A DNA stretch of 64,000 nucleotides from an uncultured Pseudokineococcus sp. (GCF_947499845.1 NZ_CANMPM010000011.1:1-64000); one strand, 5' to 3'; shown: positions 16,780 to 25,808, counted from the first letter of the stretch. Numbers and translations are program-made. The notes: generated by a model not told the origin, from the letters alone.

Positions 16780-16824
16780 GCGCCGGACCCGACGCCGCAC
16801 GGGTACGGCCTCCGCGCCGGACCC

Positions 16825-16917
16825 GTGCGGCGGCCCCGCGCGTCGTCCGCCGACGAGCGCGGTCGTGCCGAAGCGGTGCAGGTGCTGCGGGACACGGAGA
16901 CGCTGCGTGCGTGGTGA
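16825..16917 (+). pseudogene. Stub of an antitoxin gene overlapping mazF-like toxin
   Basis: In this frame a short peptide ends in SADERGRAEAVQVLRDTETL plus RAW and stops at 16915-16917, overlapping the MazF-like start by 11 bp, the usual antitoxin-toxin coupling. Only about 31 codons are available from GTG 16825 and nothing upstream resembles a DNA-binding antitoxin N-terminus; the frame runs straight back into the MerR stop codon. I read it as the C-terminal remnant of an antitoxin whose front was lost; it could also be a very short antitoxin. Confidence 0.4.
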
Positions 16918-17218
16918 CGTCCACCGGGTCGCGTCGCCCCGCAGGGCTCGTGGTCACGAGCAGTCCGGTGCTCGCTCCGCCGTCGTCGTCCAGCCCGACG
17001 ACCTCCCGTCGAGGACGTGGCTCGTCGCGCCGACCTACACGTCGGCGCGACCCGCGTCGTCCCGCCCCGAGGTGGAGGTCGAGAGCCGTGCCACCCGGGA
17101 CCTCGCCGAGCAGACCGCCGCCGTCGCCTGCCGTCGGCTCGGGGAGGTGGGCGGCGCTCGGGCCCTCGAAGAGGTGCAGCGGGTCGACGCCGCGCTGCAC
17201 CTCGTCATGGAGCTGTAG
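16907..17218 (+). CDS. MazF/PemK family toxin (mRNA interferase-like)
   Basis: 103-aa protein with the MazF beta-barrel pattern: VRGDVHRVASPRRARGHEQSG, then SAVVVQPDDLPSRTWLVAPT, STSARP-like YTSARPASSRPEVEVE, the DLAEQTAAVACRRLGEVGG stretch and the family's C-terminal EEVQRVDAALHLVMEL. Such toxins cleave mRNA at short motifs in the cytoplasm. GTG 16907 overlaps the upstream antitoxin remnant. Without a complete cognate antitoxin it may be weakened or inhibited by another antitoxin, for example that of the neighbouring system at 17602-17832. Confidence 0.78.
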   Translation: MRGDVHRVASPRRARGHEQSGARSAVVVQPDDLPSRTWLVAPTYTSARPASSRPEVEVESRATRDLAEQTAAVACRRLGEVGGARALEEVQRVDAALHLVMEL

Positions 17219-17267
17219 GCGATTCCCGCAGACCATCCCCTTCTGGCGAAGCGCTGCCGATCCGACG

Positions 17268-17615
17268 TCACAGGGCCAAGTGCAGGCGCAGCGCCTCGTC
17301 CACCTCGGCCAGGAGCTCTCCGCCGAGTCGACCCAGCGCGGCGCCGACCCGCTGGACGGCGACCGAGCGCACCTGCTCGGCCTGCGCCTTGGAGTCGCGC
17401 TCGAGACCGGTGTACTCGGCGGCCAGCAGGACCTGGAAGGGCCACACGCGCGCGGTGTTGCTCGTCAACGGGACCACGGTGATGACGCCTCGGCCGGAGC
17501 CTGCTGCGGCGGCGTTGGCGTGGTCGTTGCTGACGACCACGGCGGGGCGGCGCTTGTTGGCCTCGCTGCCCAGTGCTGGGTCGAGGTCGACCAGCCGGAT
17601 CTCACCGCGCAGCAT
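17268..17615 (-). CDS. MazF/PemK family toxin
   Basis: 115-aa predicted endoribonuclease toxin. It opens with MLRGEIRLVDLDPALGSEAN followed by KRRPAVVVSND, the canonical start of MazF/PemK, then GVITVVPLTSNTARVWPFQ and SKAQAEQVRSVAVQRVGAALG with the conserved acidic/Gln segment. ATG 17615 lies within the last codons of the antitoxin gene (14-bp overlap), so antitoxin is made first. It ends 50 bp from the end of the other MazF gene, tail to tail; the two toxins are from different subgroups, so this is not a simple duplication. Confidence 0.85.
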   Translation of the reverse strand: MLRGEIRLVDLDPALGSEANKRRPAVVVSNDHANAAAAGSGRGVITVVPLTSNTARVWPFQVLLAAEYTGLERDSKAQAEQVRSVAVQRVGAALGRLGGELLAEVDEALRLHLAL

Positions 17616-17832
17616 CGTCGAGGCCGTCTCCGGTGGTCGTCTCCCACCAAGCCCGCTCACCGGAGACGTCCCACTCGGCGTACGCCTCGGCATAGGCCTG
17701 CTGCAGCCCTTGGTGTCGCAGACGGCGCACCGCCTGCTGTACGGCAGCGGACCGCGAGGGCAGTCCTGCCGCGCGGACGTACTCGTCGAGCGTGGCGACG
17801 TCGTCCTCTGTCAGACTCACACTGAGTTTCAC
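17602..17832 (-). CDS. Ribbon-helix-helix antitoxin of the MazF system
   Basis: 76-aa antitoxin. The N-terminal half is a ribbon-helix-helix DNA-binding fold (MKLSVSLTEDDVATLDEYV, GLPSRSAAVQQAVRRLRHQ), and the acidic/aromatic C-terminus (AYAEWDVSGERAWWETT) is the usual toxin-wrapping tail. GTG 17832 is preceded by TAGCAT (17839-17844 on the + strand coordinates) with only 6 nt between, implying a leaderless transcript and autoregulation at this promoter. Confidence 0.85.
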   Translation of the reverse strand: MKLSVSLTEDDVATLDEYVRAAGLPSRSAAVQQAVRRLRHQGLQQAYAEAYAEWDVSGERAWWETTTGDGLDDAAR

Positions 17833-17838
17833 ACCGCA

Positions 17839-17844
17839 ATGCTA
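17839..17844 (-). promoter_or_regulatory. -10 box of leaderless antitoxin-toxin transcript
   Basis: TAGCAT on the minus strand ends 6 nt before the antitoxin GTG start. No strong -35 is seen 17 bp further up. Confidence 0.5.
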
Positions 17845-17988
17845 CCTCGATGCCACCGACGCGGATCGAGTGCAGCCGGTCAAGCTGACCGACTGCCGCC
17901 TCTTCTCCGACGCCGCCGACTCCCAGCGAGCCGGCCGTCGCGGCCCCACAAGGGATCGTTGGCCGGACAGCGTCCCGCTGTCGATCGC

Positions 17989-19245
17989 TTACCGGAGATG
18001 TTGCTCGGCGCGTCGAGCGCGTAGGGCGAGGTGCTTCTGCTCGGCGAGGTTGGTGGCTCGGGCGGCTGCCTGCCGGTAGCTGAGGGCGGCGGCGGCGGTG
18101 TCGCCGGCTCGTTCGAGCAGGTAGGCGCGGACGGCGGGCAGCCGGTGGCCGGTGGCGAGCGGTCCTGCGTCGAGGTCGTCGAGCGCGGCCAGGCCCGCTC
18201 GGGGGCCGTCGCGCATGCCGAGGGCGACGGCACGGTTGAGGTCGACCACAGGGCTGGGCGCCAGCCGCTGCAGCACGTCGAAGAGGCCGACGATCTCGGC
18301 CCAGTCGGTGTCCTCAGCCGACGGCGCTAGGGCGTGGACGGCGGCCACGGCCGCCTGCAGCTGGTAGGGACCGACCGGTCCGGTGCGCAGCGCGGCCTCG
18401 GTGAGCCGCGCGCCCTCGGTGATGGCGGCGTGGTCCCACCGGTCGCGGTCCTGCTCGGCGAGAGGCACGAGCGCACCGTCGTCGTCCTGGCGGGTGGCCC
18501 GACGACTGTCGACGAGCAGCATCAGCGCCAGCAGACCGGTGGTCTCGCTCGAGGAAGGCAACGACCCGTGCAGCAGCCGGGCCAGCCTGACTGCTTCCGC
18601 GCACAGGTTCGGGCGGTTCAGCTCGGGCCCGGCCGCAGCGGCGTGCCCCTCGGTGAAGACGAGGTAGAGCACCTGGTGCACCACGTCCAGACGCGCGATG
18701 AGCTCGGGCCCGGACGGTACGGCGAACCGGGCGCCGGCCTCTCGCACCGTCGCCTTCGCCCGGGTGATACGGCGGGCGACCGTGGTCTCCGGCAGCAGCA
18801 GCGCCGCGGCGATCTCCGCGGTCGTCAAGCCTCCGACGGCGCGCAAGGTCAGGACCAGCTGCGACGCCGGTGTCAGAGCGGGGTGGCAGCACAAGAACAG
18901 CAGCGCGAGGGAGTCGTCGCCCTGCTGCGGTTCTTCGTCGGCGGCAGGCGCGAACAGTCGCACCTGCTGGGAGAGCGCGAGCTCTCGACGCTCACGTGCG
19001 GCGTCGGCGCGAAGGGCGTCGATCAGCCGCCGCGTCGCGACCGTGACCAGCCACCCCCTCGGTGAGCCCGGGACCCCGTCGGCCACCCACGCCGTGTGCG
19101 CGGCGAGCAGCGCCTCCTGCACCGCGTCCTCGCACCGGGGGAGGTCGCCGTGGCGGCGCACCAGCGCGCCGAGGACCTGCGGGGTCAGCTCCCGCAGCAG
19201 GTCCTCGACGCGCTGGTCGTGCCCCGGCTGGCCGGACAGGTTCAC
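17989..19245 (-). CDS. ECF42-type RNA polymerase sigma factor with C-terminal TPR-like domain
   Basis: 418-aa extracytoplasmic-function sigma factor. Region 2 (LPRCEDAVQEALLAAHTAW, SPRGWLVTVATRRLIDALR) and region 4 (LTLRAVGGLTTAEIAAALLLPETTVARRITRAKATVR) are followed by a long C-terminal extension containing the conserved LYLVFTEGHAA and DLNRAVALGMRDGPRAGL motifs (DUF6596-type, TPR-like), which defines the ECF42 group and replaces an anti-sigma factor in control of activity. GTG 19245 overlaps the YCII stop codon as GTGA, so the two are cotranslated. Confidence 0.92.
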   Translation of the reverse strand: MNLSGQPGHDQRVEDLLRELTPQVLGALVRRHGDLPRCEDAVQEALLAAHTAWVADGVPGSPRGWLVTVATRRLIDALRADAARERRELALSQQVRLFAPAADEEPQQGDDSLALLFLCCHPALTPASQLVLTLRAVGGLTTAEIAAALLLPETTVARRITRAKATVREAGARFAVPSGPELIARLDVVHQVLYLVFTEGHAAAAGPELNRPNLCAEAVRLARLLHGSLPSSSETTGLLALMLLVDSRRATRQDDDGALVPLAEQDRDRWDHAAITEGARLTEAALRTGPVGPYQLQAAVAAVHALAPSAEDTDWAEIVGLFDVLQRLAPSPVVDLNRAVALGMRDGPRAGLAALDDLDAGPLATGHRLPAVRAYLLERAGDTAAAALSYRQAAARATNLAEQKHLALRARRAEQHLR

Positions 19246-19610
19246 GCGGGCGCGTCACCGTGGGTCATCAGCGGCCAGACCTCGAGCCCGCCGCCGTGAG
19301 CCGAGGGGTGGCGCAGCGGCGGGTAGGAGCGGGCGATGGCCAGCGCGCGCTCCTCGTCGGCGACGTCGAGGAGGAAGAAGGACCCGACGTGCTCCTTCGC
19401 CTCCAGGTAGGGCCCGTCGCTGACGACCGGCGCCCCACCCCGGGCTCGGACCGCGTGCGGGGACGGGATCAAGCCCTCGACCGCCACCATCTCGCCGGAC
19501 TCCCGCAGCGCGGCGTTGAAGGCGTCGACCTCGGTGATCAGCGCCGCGACGTCGACCTCGGGGTCTCCCCAGACCTGCTCGTTGCCGTAGACCAGCACCA
19601 GGAACTTCAT
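19242..19610 (-). CDS. YCII/DGPF-domain protein, partner of ECF42 sigma factor
   Basis: 122-aa YCII-related protein. It begins MKFLVLVYGNEQVWGDP and carries the DGPF-type motif SDGPYLEAKEHVGSFFLLD and the Arg/His-rich end. DGPF proteins are the hallmark neighbours of ECF42 sigma factors and are often their regulon targets; the biochemical activity is not established. ATG 19610 is preceded by GGAGG at good spacing. The 5' leader contains a CGGGCCC/GGGCCCG hairpin (19626-19644). Confidence 0.9.
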   Translation of the reverse strand: MKFLVLVYGNEQVWGDPEVDVAALITEVDAFNAALRESGEMVAVEGLIPSPHAVRARGGAPVVSDGPYLEAKEHVGSFFLLDVADEERALAIARSYPPLRHPSAHGGGLEVWPLMTHGDAPA

Positions 19611-20228
19611 CACTGCCTCCATCCGCGGGCCCCCAGCGGGCCCGTCACCCACTGGTCGGAACTGGCACCGCCGATACGACACACCACCAGAGACAACCTC
19701 AGCCACCCTCGGCCCGCCCTCTTCAGACCGCGCGACGGCGAGGACGGCCGCCTCCCCCGCCGTTGCGACGACCACCTGAGCCCGCCGACCCCCAACCGGC
19801 GACGACGCAGGGCACGCCGCCGCAGGCGCACTGCTCAGCGGGCTGCGTCCCGTTCGACCCGCCCGGAGGCGGTCCCGGCCGACGCCCGGCATGTGGAGCA
19901 GTGCGAGCCCGCCGCACGGGAGACGAGGAGTGGTGAGCCCGCTCACCAGCCTGGTGGTGGCTCGAGCGCGCAGGCGGTGCCGCCGACGCCGTCCCTGACG
20001 CCGCGCATCCACGGCGCCGGTCGACCCGGGGCGCTCAGCGACACCGTCCGGCGCTCGGTGAGGCGGAGGCGCTGCCCGTGTCACCGTCGCGACCGCGCCC
20101 ATGAAGATCAAGCGCGCGTCCGGTCCGCGCCGTATCGTCCGATCGGCGCCGCTTGGTGCCCTCGTGGTCGACACCCCTCCGAGGTCCTGGTGCTTCATCC
20201 TCCCGCCGCCTCCCGACCGCCCGTCGTC
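19611..20228. other. 618-bp intergenic region between divergent YCII and cutinase genes
   Basis: I see no credible gene. Near the YCII side is a hairpin (19626-19644) and on the minus strand a TTGTCT (19691-19696) with CGTATC (19673-19678) that might be part of an ECF42-type promoter, though the 12-bp spacing is short. The middle is proline/arginine-codon-like low-information DNA; the cutinase promoter should lie within the last 150 bp but no clear boxes stand out. Confidence 0.5.
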
Positions 20229-20927
20229 GTGCGCTCGCGCCGCACGGCCCTCGTGGCGGCCGCCGCCCTGGCCGCGAGCCTGCTCGCCACCGGAGGCGTC
20301 GGCGCCCGCCCCGCCGCCGCCGCCCCGTCCGCCTGCGCCGACGTCGAGGTCGTCGTCGCCCGCGGGACGGGCGAGGCGCCGGGCCTCGGCGTCGTCGGCC
20401 GCTCCTTCGCTCGGGAGCTGGCGGCCGCCCTGCCCGGGCGCACGACGACGACCCGTGCCGTCGCCTACAGCGCGGAGCAGACCCGAGAGAGCGTCGAGCA
20501 GGGCGCCGCCGACCTCGCCGCCCACGTCGAGCGCCGGATCGACGAGTGCCCCGGCACCAGGTTCGTCGTCAGCGGCATGTCGCTCGGCGCCGCCGTCGTC
20601 AGCCTCGCGGCGGCGCGGGCGTCCGGCCGCCAGGGTGGCCGGGCCGTGCCCGCCGCGGACGCCGACCGCGTCGCCGCGGTGGTCGTCTTCGGCAACCCGC
20701 TGGGGAGCCTCGGCCTGTCGCTCGACGAGCTCGTGCCCGAGCTGGAGGGCCGCTCGCGCGACTACTGCGCCACCCTCGACGACGTCTGCGGCCGCTACGA
20801 GCCGGCCCTGCCCGGCGGGCACGCGTCGTACGTTTCCGGCGGGGCGACCCGCGAGGGTGCGGCCTTCGCCGCGGCACTGGTGGACGGGGTCGCGGCGGCG
20901 ACGCCGGGGCGGGCGCCCGCGCGCTGA
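20229..20927 (+). CDS. Secreted cutinase-family serine esterase
   Basis: 232-aa alpha/beta hydrolase of the cutinase family, cleaving esters outside the cell. After a Sec signal ([20 protein letters not shown]...AAAAPSA) the mature part starts with [19 protein letters not shown], the cutinase opening with the disulfide Cys and the oxyanion RGTGE. Nucleophile Ser118 is in GMSLGA, Asp185 in DDVCGR and His198 in GGHASY, so the triad is complete. GTG 20229 gives a well-formed signal peptide; other in-frame GTGs lie upstream. Confidence 0.88.
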   Translation: MRSRRTALVAAAALAASLLATGGVGARPAAAAPSACADVEVVVARGTGEAPGLGVVGRSFARELAAALPGRTTTTRAVAYSAEQTRESVEQGAADLAAHVERRIDECPGTRFVVSGMSLGAAVVSLAAARASGRQGGRAVPAADADRVAAVVVFGNPLGSLGLSLDELVPELEGRSRDYCATLDDVCGRYEPALPGGHASYVSGGATREGAAFAAALVDGVAAATPGRAPAR

Positions 20928-21049
20928 CCGCCGGCCTCGCCCCCGCCGCGGACGGGAGGCGCCCGCCGCCCGGGAGCGCTGCGGCGCGGGCGCCGACCCG
21001 ACCCGCGGAGCGGCTCAGGATCGCCCGGGTACCGGCCGACAGGAAGGGC

Positions 21050-22417
21050 ATGCCCGAGACCGCTCCCGACCGCCGCGCCGGCGTGCTGGGGTTCCTCCCC
21101 CGCGGGGGCGCCCTCGACGACAGCGCCTTCGCCGCCCGGCACGCGATGCTGTGGTGGCTGCTCGTCGCGCACGTGCCCGTCCTCGCGGTGCTGGCGGTGT
21201 GGCACCTGCGGTCGGCGCACGGAGGAGCCGGGCACCACGACGGCGGGATGGGCGGGATCACCACCGGCGCGGTCGTCGTCGTCGTGCAGCTCGTCGCCGT
21301 CCTCGCGCTCGCCGCCCTGGCGCGGGCCGACCGGCGCCAGCCCGTCCGCGCCGGGGCCGTCGGGCTCGGCCTCATGGTCTGCGCCGGCGTGCTCGTCCAC
21401 GTGGGCGGCGGCCTCACCGACCTCCACATCTGGTTCTACGTGCTCCTGGCCGCCGTGGCGCTGTACCAGCAGTGGGTGCCCTTCGTGCTCGCCGTGGTCT
21501 TCGTCGCCGTCCACCACGCGGTCATGGGCGTCTGGATGCCCACGGCCGTCTTCACCACCCCGGCGGCCCTCGAGCACCCGGTGCGCTTCGTGCTCCTCCA
21601 CGCCGTCTTCATCCTCGCCGAGGGCGTCTTCCTCGCCTACGGCTGGAAGTACACCGAGGCCGCCGAGGCGGCCCGGCGCGCCGAGGCCGAGCGCGCCGCG
21701 GAGCGCCACCGCTCCGAGGCGGCCGTGCACGCCCAGCTCGGCGAGGAGCGCCTGCGCGCGGCCGAGCAGGAGGCCGAGGCGCTGCGGGCCCGCCACGAGC
21801 GGGCGGAGGCGCTGCGGGGCCGTCTCGTCGCGCTGCAGGAGGGCAGCTCGCGCCTCAGCCAGGACGTCGCCGTCGCCGGGACCGTCATGGGCGGGCTCCA
21901 CCAGGCCATCGACGAGATCAGCCGCGCCGCGTCGAGCGCCACGACCACCGCGCGCCGCGCGGACGAGGAGGCGCGCGAGAGCGCGGCCGCGGTCGCTCGG
22001 CTCACCGCGACCATCGGCCAGATCGACCAGATGGCGACGGCGATCGGCGCCATCGCCGGCCAGACGAACCTCCTCGCCCTCAACGCGACCATCGAGGCCG
22101 CCCGCGCCGGGTCCGCCGGGCGCGGCTTCGCCGTCGTCGCGGGCGAGGTGAAGGAGCTGGCGCAGGAGACCTCGCGCGCCACCGAGAGCATCAGCGCCGT
22201 GGTCGAGACGGTCCGCGGCGACGTCGCGGCGGCGGCCCGGACGCTCGAGGGCATCCAGGGCGTCGTCGGTGGCGTCGTGGCCGCGCAGGCGACCATCGCG
22301 GCGGCCGTCGACGAGCAGTCCGCCGCGACCGCGCAGGCCCAGCAGGCCATGGCGGGCGCCACGTCCGAGGCGGCCGCCGTGGCCGAGCAGCTGGGGGCCG
22401 TCGCGCGCCTGGCCTGA
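21050..22417 (+). CDS. Membrane methyl-accepting chemotaxis-like receptor
   Basis: 455-aa protein with about four to six N-terminal membrane segments ([88 protein letters not shown]), a charged coiled coil (about residues 200-265) and an MCP signalling tip with [20 protein letters not shown] followed by [22 protein letters not shown], the conserved CheA/CheW contact hairpin. No extracellular sensor domain is visible, so the membrane segments may sense. No che or flagellar genes are in the window. ATG 21050 is preceded by AGGAAGG. Confidence 0.88.
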   Translation: MPETAPDRRAGVLGFLPRGGALDDSAFAARHAMLWWLLVAHVPVLAVLAVWHLRSAHGGAGHHDGGMGGITTGAVVVVVQLVAVLALAALARADRRQPVRAGAVGLGLMVCAGVLVHVGGGLTDLHIWFYVLLAAVALYQQWVPFVLAVVFVAVHHAVMGVWMPTAVFTTPAALEHPVRFVLLHAVFILAEGVFLAYGWKYTEAAEAARRAEAERAAERHRSEAAVHAQLGEERLRAAEQEAEALRARHERAEALRGRLVALQEGSSRLSQDVAVAGTVMGGLHQAIDEISRAASSATTTARRADEEARESAAAVARLTATIGQIDQMATAIGAIAGQTNLLALNATIEAARAGSAGRGFAVVAGEVKELAQETSRATESISAVVETVRGDVAAAARTLEGIQGVVGGVVAAQATIAAAVDEQSAATAQAQQAMAGATSEAAAVAEQLGAVARLA

Positions 22418-22482
22418 TGCCCGGCCCGCCCGACATCTGGCCGCCGGACGTCCGGCCGTGCCGGACGTCGAGCGGCCCGGCC

Positions 22483-23409
22483 TCAGCCCTTGACCGACCC
22501 CGCGTTCAGCCCGGCGATGAGGTAGCGCTGGGCGATGAAGGCGAAGACGAACACGGGCAGCGTCAGCAGCAGCGAGGCCGCGCCGGCTTGCTGGAGCAGC
22601 GGCAGCGTCTGGCCGAGCTGGGTCGCGATGAAGACCGGGACGGTGGCGCTGTTGACGTCGGTGAGCACGACCGCCGTCAGGTACTCCTGGAAGGCGAAGA
22701 GGAACATGAAGAGCGCCGCCGTGATGATGCCCGGCCCCATGAGCGGGATGATCACCCGGCGCAGCAGGGAGAGCCGCGTGCAGCCGTCGATCATGGCCGC
22801 CTCGTCGATCTCCTTGGGGATGGCCGCGAAGAAGTTGCGCAGCAGCCAGATGGAGAAGGGCTGGTTGATGGCGACGAGCGCTAGCGCCAGGGCGATCCGC
22901 GTGTCGTAGATGCCGAGCGTCCGCGCGATCTCGTACATCGGCAGCACGACGGCGGTGCGCGGGAGGGCGCGGAAGACGAGCGCCGCCACGAGGAGGGCCA
23001 CCGACACCCAGCTGGGGGAGCGGGAGAGGGCGTAGGCGGCCGGGAGCCCGATGACGAGGGCGATGGCCGTCGAGATGACGGCGACGAAGGCCGTGTTGAT
23101 GAGGTACTGGTAGAAGTTCGTCGTCTGCCAGAGGTTGACGAAGGCGTCGAACGTCGGGGTGAAGGTGAAGGTCGGCGGGTTGAGGAACGCCACGCTCGTC
23201 GGCTTGATGACCGAGAAGGCCGTCCACAGCACCGGGCTCAGCATGACGACGCACACGACGGCGAGGACGACGCCGGCGACGACGCCCCCGATGCGCGAGG
23301 TGCGCGGCCCGCGGGGCCGGCGGTACAGCTCGCCCCGCCCGGCGTCCGCGCCGCGGGTCGTCGTGGGCCGCTCGGCGGCCTCCGGGTCGACGGTGCTCTG
23401 GTCGCTCAC
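22483..23409 (-). CDS. Sugar ABC transporter permease (MalG type)
   Basis: 308-aa inner component of a CUT1 carbohydrate importer in the cytoplasmic membrane, six membrane spans. The EAA loop that contacts the ATPase reads EIDEAAMIDGCTRLSLLRRV followed by IIPLMGPG. Residues 1-40 are a hydrophilic cytosolic tail. GTG 23409 overlaps the preceding permease stop (GTGA). It is the last gene of the SBP-permease-permease operon; no ATPase follows, so a shared MsiK-like ATPase encoded elsewhere is expected. Confidence 0.93.
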   Translation of the reverse strand: MSDQSTVDPEAAERPTTTRGADAGRGELYRRPRGPRTSRIGGVVAGVVLAVVCVVMLSPVLWTAFSVIKPTSVAFLNPPTFTFTPTFDAFVNLWQTTNFYQYLINTAFVAVISTAIALVIGLPAAYALSRSPSWVSVALLVAALVFRALPRTAVVLPMYEIARTLGIYDTRIALALALVAINQPFSIWLLRNFFAAIPKEIDEAAMIDGCTRLSLLRRVIIPLMGPGIITAALFMFLFAFQEYLTAVVLTDVNSATVPVFIATQLGQTLPLLQQAGAASLLLTLPVFVFAFIAQRYLIAGLNAGSVKG

Positions 23410-24278
23410 GCGTTGCGCCCCTCTCGTGCGGTGTCGCGGATGAAGGGCAGCAGCATGATGACGATGAGGACGATGAGCAGGACGTTCATCGCGCTGCCGA
23501 GCCCGAGGCGCTGGCCGCCGTCGAGGAAGGCCTGGTTGTAGATGTAGAGCACGAGCGACTCGTTGCCGATCTGCACGGCCTGCGGCGACAGCGGGATGAG
23601 CTGGTCGAAGAGGCGGAGCACGTCCATGATGCAGATCAGGGCGACGAAGCCGATGACCCCGCGGATGCTCGGGGCGATGACGCTCCAGTGGGTGCGGAGC
23701 GTGCCGGCGCCGTCCATGCGCGCCGACTCGAGCAGCTCCGTCGGCACCCCCTGCAGGCCCGCGAGCATGACGAGCATCGCGAAGGGCAGCAGGAACCAGA
23801 CCACCGAGGCCCCGACGAGTCCGCGGTTGGCCCACGTCTCGGTGAACCACAGCACCTGCGGCAGGCCCAGCGCGCGGATCAGCTGGTTGACGATGCCGCC
23901 GAAGTTGTCGTTGAACAGCCAGGAGAACATCGTGCCGCCGACGAGCCCGGGCACGACGTACGGGACGAGCAGCAGCCCGAGCACGAAGGGCCGGGTGCGG
24001 CGCCCCAGGCGGTTGACGAGGACGGCGAGGACGTAGCCGCCGAGCACGAGCACCGTCACGGTCGTCAGGGTGATGACGACGGTGAAGGACACGGCGGAGA
24101 GGAACCGCGGGTCGGAGAAGGCCTCGCGGTAGTTGTCCAGGCCGACGAAGGTGCCCGGCTGGCCGTAGCGCACCCGCTGGAAGCTCCACTCGATCGTCCG
24201 GTACAGCGGGACGACGAGCAGCGCGAACATCACGAGGACGCTCGGGCTCACGAGCAGGGCGTAGTCACGTCTGCGCAC
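23406..24278 (-). CDS. Sugar ABC transporter permease (MalF type)
   Basis: 290-aa membrane permease with six predicted spans (YALLVSPSVLVMFALLVVPL at the N-terminus) and the EAA loop ELLESARMDGAGTLRTHWSV followed by IAPSIRG. Start GTG 24278 has AGGAG 7 nt upstream. It forms a heterodimer with the downstream permease. It is separated from the binding-protein gene by 207 bp that contain a strong hairpin. Confidence 0.93.
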   Translation of the reverse strand: MRRRDYALLVSPSVLVMFALLVVPLYRTIEWSFQRVRYGQPGTFVGLDNYREAFSDPRFLSAVSFTVVITLTTVTVLVLGGYVLAVLVNRLGRRTRPFVLGLLLVPYVVPGLVGGTMFSWLFNDNFGGIVNQLIRALGLPQVLWFTETWANRGLVGASVVWFLLPFAMLVMLAGLQGVPTELLESARMDGAGTLRTHWSVIAPSIRGVIGFVALICIMDVLRLFDQLIPLSPQAVQIGNESLVLYIYNQAFLDGGQRLGLGSAMNVLLIVLIVIMLLPFIRDTAREGRNA

Positions 24279-24441
24279 AGCGGCTCCTGGGCGACGGAAG
24301 GGGCTCGGGGCCGTGACGCCGGCCCGGGAGGGGAGCCCGGGAGGAGAGCCCGGAGGTGCGGCTCGGGAGGGAGGGCGCGGCGCCGGCGGGTGGTGCCGCG
24401 ACGCGGAGGAGGCGGTGCGGGCACCGCCTCCGGGCTCACCA

Positions 24442-24477
24442 CGGGGGCCGGACCGGTCGCTGCCGGCCCGGCCCCCG
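24442..24477 (-). terminator. Strong hairpin between binding-protein and permease genes
   Basis: Bases 24442-24456 pair with 24463-24477 over 15 positions with one A-C mismatch and a six-base loop (TCGCTG). Position just after the binding-protein stop suggests an attenuating or 3'-stabilising element that keeps binding protein in excess over permeases, as in mal operons. Confidence 0.65.
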
Positions 24478-24485
24478 CGGAGGGC

Positions 24486-25808
24486 TCAGGAGTACTGCGC
24501 CAGGACGTCCGTGGCGATCTGCTGCATGCGCGCCGTCGCGTCCTCGACGGAGGTCTGCCCGAGGACGACCTCGGCGATGACGGGCCGCGTCTCGTTGGAG
24601 ATGGGCGCGGTCCACGGGAAGGGCTCGGCCGGCGGGGCGTTGTCGATGGCCTCGCTGGCCGCCTCGATGATCGGCGAGTCCGAGCTGTCGGCGACGCCGT
24701 CGCGAGCCGGGTAGGCCGCCGGCAGCGAGGCCTCGGAGGCGTCCTCGGACACCGACGTGGCGATGACCTGGAAGAGGACGTCGTCGTCGACCGCGGAGTT
24801 GGCCGGGATCGACCAGCCGTCGACCGACAGCGCGCTGAACTGCGGGCCGTCCGCCTCCACCGAGGGCGGCGGGGCGAAGCCGAAGTCGGCCGCGTACTGC
24901 GTGTTGTCCTCGTCGGCCAGGTCGCTCATGCGGCCCGAGAACATGATGGCGATGGCGGCGTCGCCGTTGTACATCTGCTGCTGCACGGCGGGCTGGTCGA
25001 ACGTCGTCACCTGCGGGTCCATGAACGGCACCAGCGACTGCATCTCCTCGAGGGCCTGGGCGGCCTCGGGGGTGTCGAAGTTCGGCGTCATGGTCTCGGG
25101 GTCGACGTAGTCGACGCCGAGGGAGCCCAGGGCGGCGTCGTAGGCGGTGGTGATGTCGCCGCTGGCCAGCCACGGCAGGGCGAGCGGGTACTCGAAGTCG
25201 CCCGCGTCCTGGATGGCCTGCGAGACCTGGCGGAGCTCCTCGAAGGTCGTCGGCGGCTCGAGGCCGAGGTCGTCGAAGACGTCCTGGCGGTAGGCCATGA
25301 GGAACATCTGCGCCTGCATGGGGATGGCGTACAGCGAGCCGTCGTAGCTCATCGCCTCGCGCATGCCCTCGTTGAGGGCACCGAGGTCGTACTGCTCGCC
25401 GTAGGTGTCGACGAGGTCGTCGAGGGGGACGAGCGACTCGTCCGCGGCGAGCTGCGGGATGATGTACCCGTAGGTCTCGAGGACGTCGTACGTGCCCTCC
25501 TCGCCCGCCAGGGTCGCCGTCGTGCGCTGCGTCTGGCCGGCGAAGTCGATGGGCTCGTGCGCCACGGTGAGGTCGCCCTCGGTGCAGCTGCGGACCATCG
25601 CGTTCGTGTACGGGTCGATGGCCGAGGAGTTGTAGGCCAGGACGTTTACGGTGGTCGGCGAGTCGACCTCGACCGGGCAGTCCACCTGGGCGGCGGTCTC
25701 GGCCCCGGTGCGCGAGCCGGCACCGCAGGCGGTGAGGCCGGCGGCGACCACGAGGGCCGAGGCGGCGGCGAGGCCGACGCGGGCGCGTGGGCGGAGGGGG
25801 ATGCGCAT
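24486..25808 (-). CDS. Extracellular sugar-binding lipoprotein of ABC transporter
   Basis: 440-aa family 1 solute-binding protein anchored to the outer face of the membrane. Signal RVGLAAASALVVAAGLTACGAG has the lipobox LTAC. The mature protein shows the family 1 pattern (YDVLETYGYIIPQLAADESLVPLDDL; GSLYAIPMQAQMFLMAYRQDVFDDLG; MYNGDAAIAIMFSGRM). ATG 25808 with AGGAG upstream gives the clean lipoprotein signal; a longer in-frame start would destroy it. The substrate cannot be read from sequence; the two GH13 enzymes far away in the window do not settle it. Confidence 0.92.
   Translation of the reverse strand: MRIPLRPRARVGLAAASALVVAAGLTACGAGSRTGAETAAQVDCPVEVDSPTTVNVLAYNSSAIDPYTNAMVRSCTEGDLTVAHEPIDFAGQTQRTTATLAGEEGTYDVLETYGYIIPQLAADESLVPLDDLVDTYGEQYDLGALNEGMREAMSYDGSLYAIPMQAQMFLMAYRQDVFDDLGLEPPTTFEELRQVSQAIQDAGDFEYPLALPWLASGDITTAYDAALGSLGVDYVDPETMTPNFDTPEAAQALEEMQSLVPFMDPQVTTFDQPAVQQQMYNGDAAIAIMFSGRMSDLADEDNTQYAADFGFAPPPSVEADGPQFSALSVDGWSIPANSAVDDDVLFQVIATSVSEDASEASLPAAYPARDGVADSSDSPIIEAASEAIDNAPPAEPFPWTAPISNETRPVIAEVVLGQTSVEDATARMQQIATDVLAQYS

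Noticed and set aside
19673-19696. ECF42-dependent promoter upstream of the YCII gene
   Set aside because: TTGTCT and CGTATC are separated by only 12 bp; spacing does not fit and the motif may be chance, so it is mentioned only in the spacer note.
20101-20228. Small gene starting at ATG 20101 before the cutinase
   Set aside because: It runs in a frame overlapping the cutinase gene with Pro/Arg/Ala-rich shadow sequence; no ribosome site.
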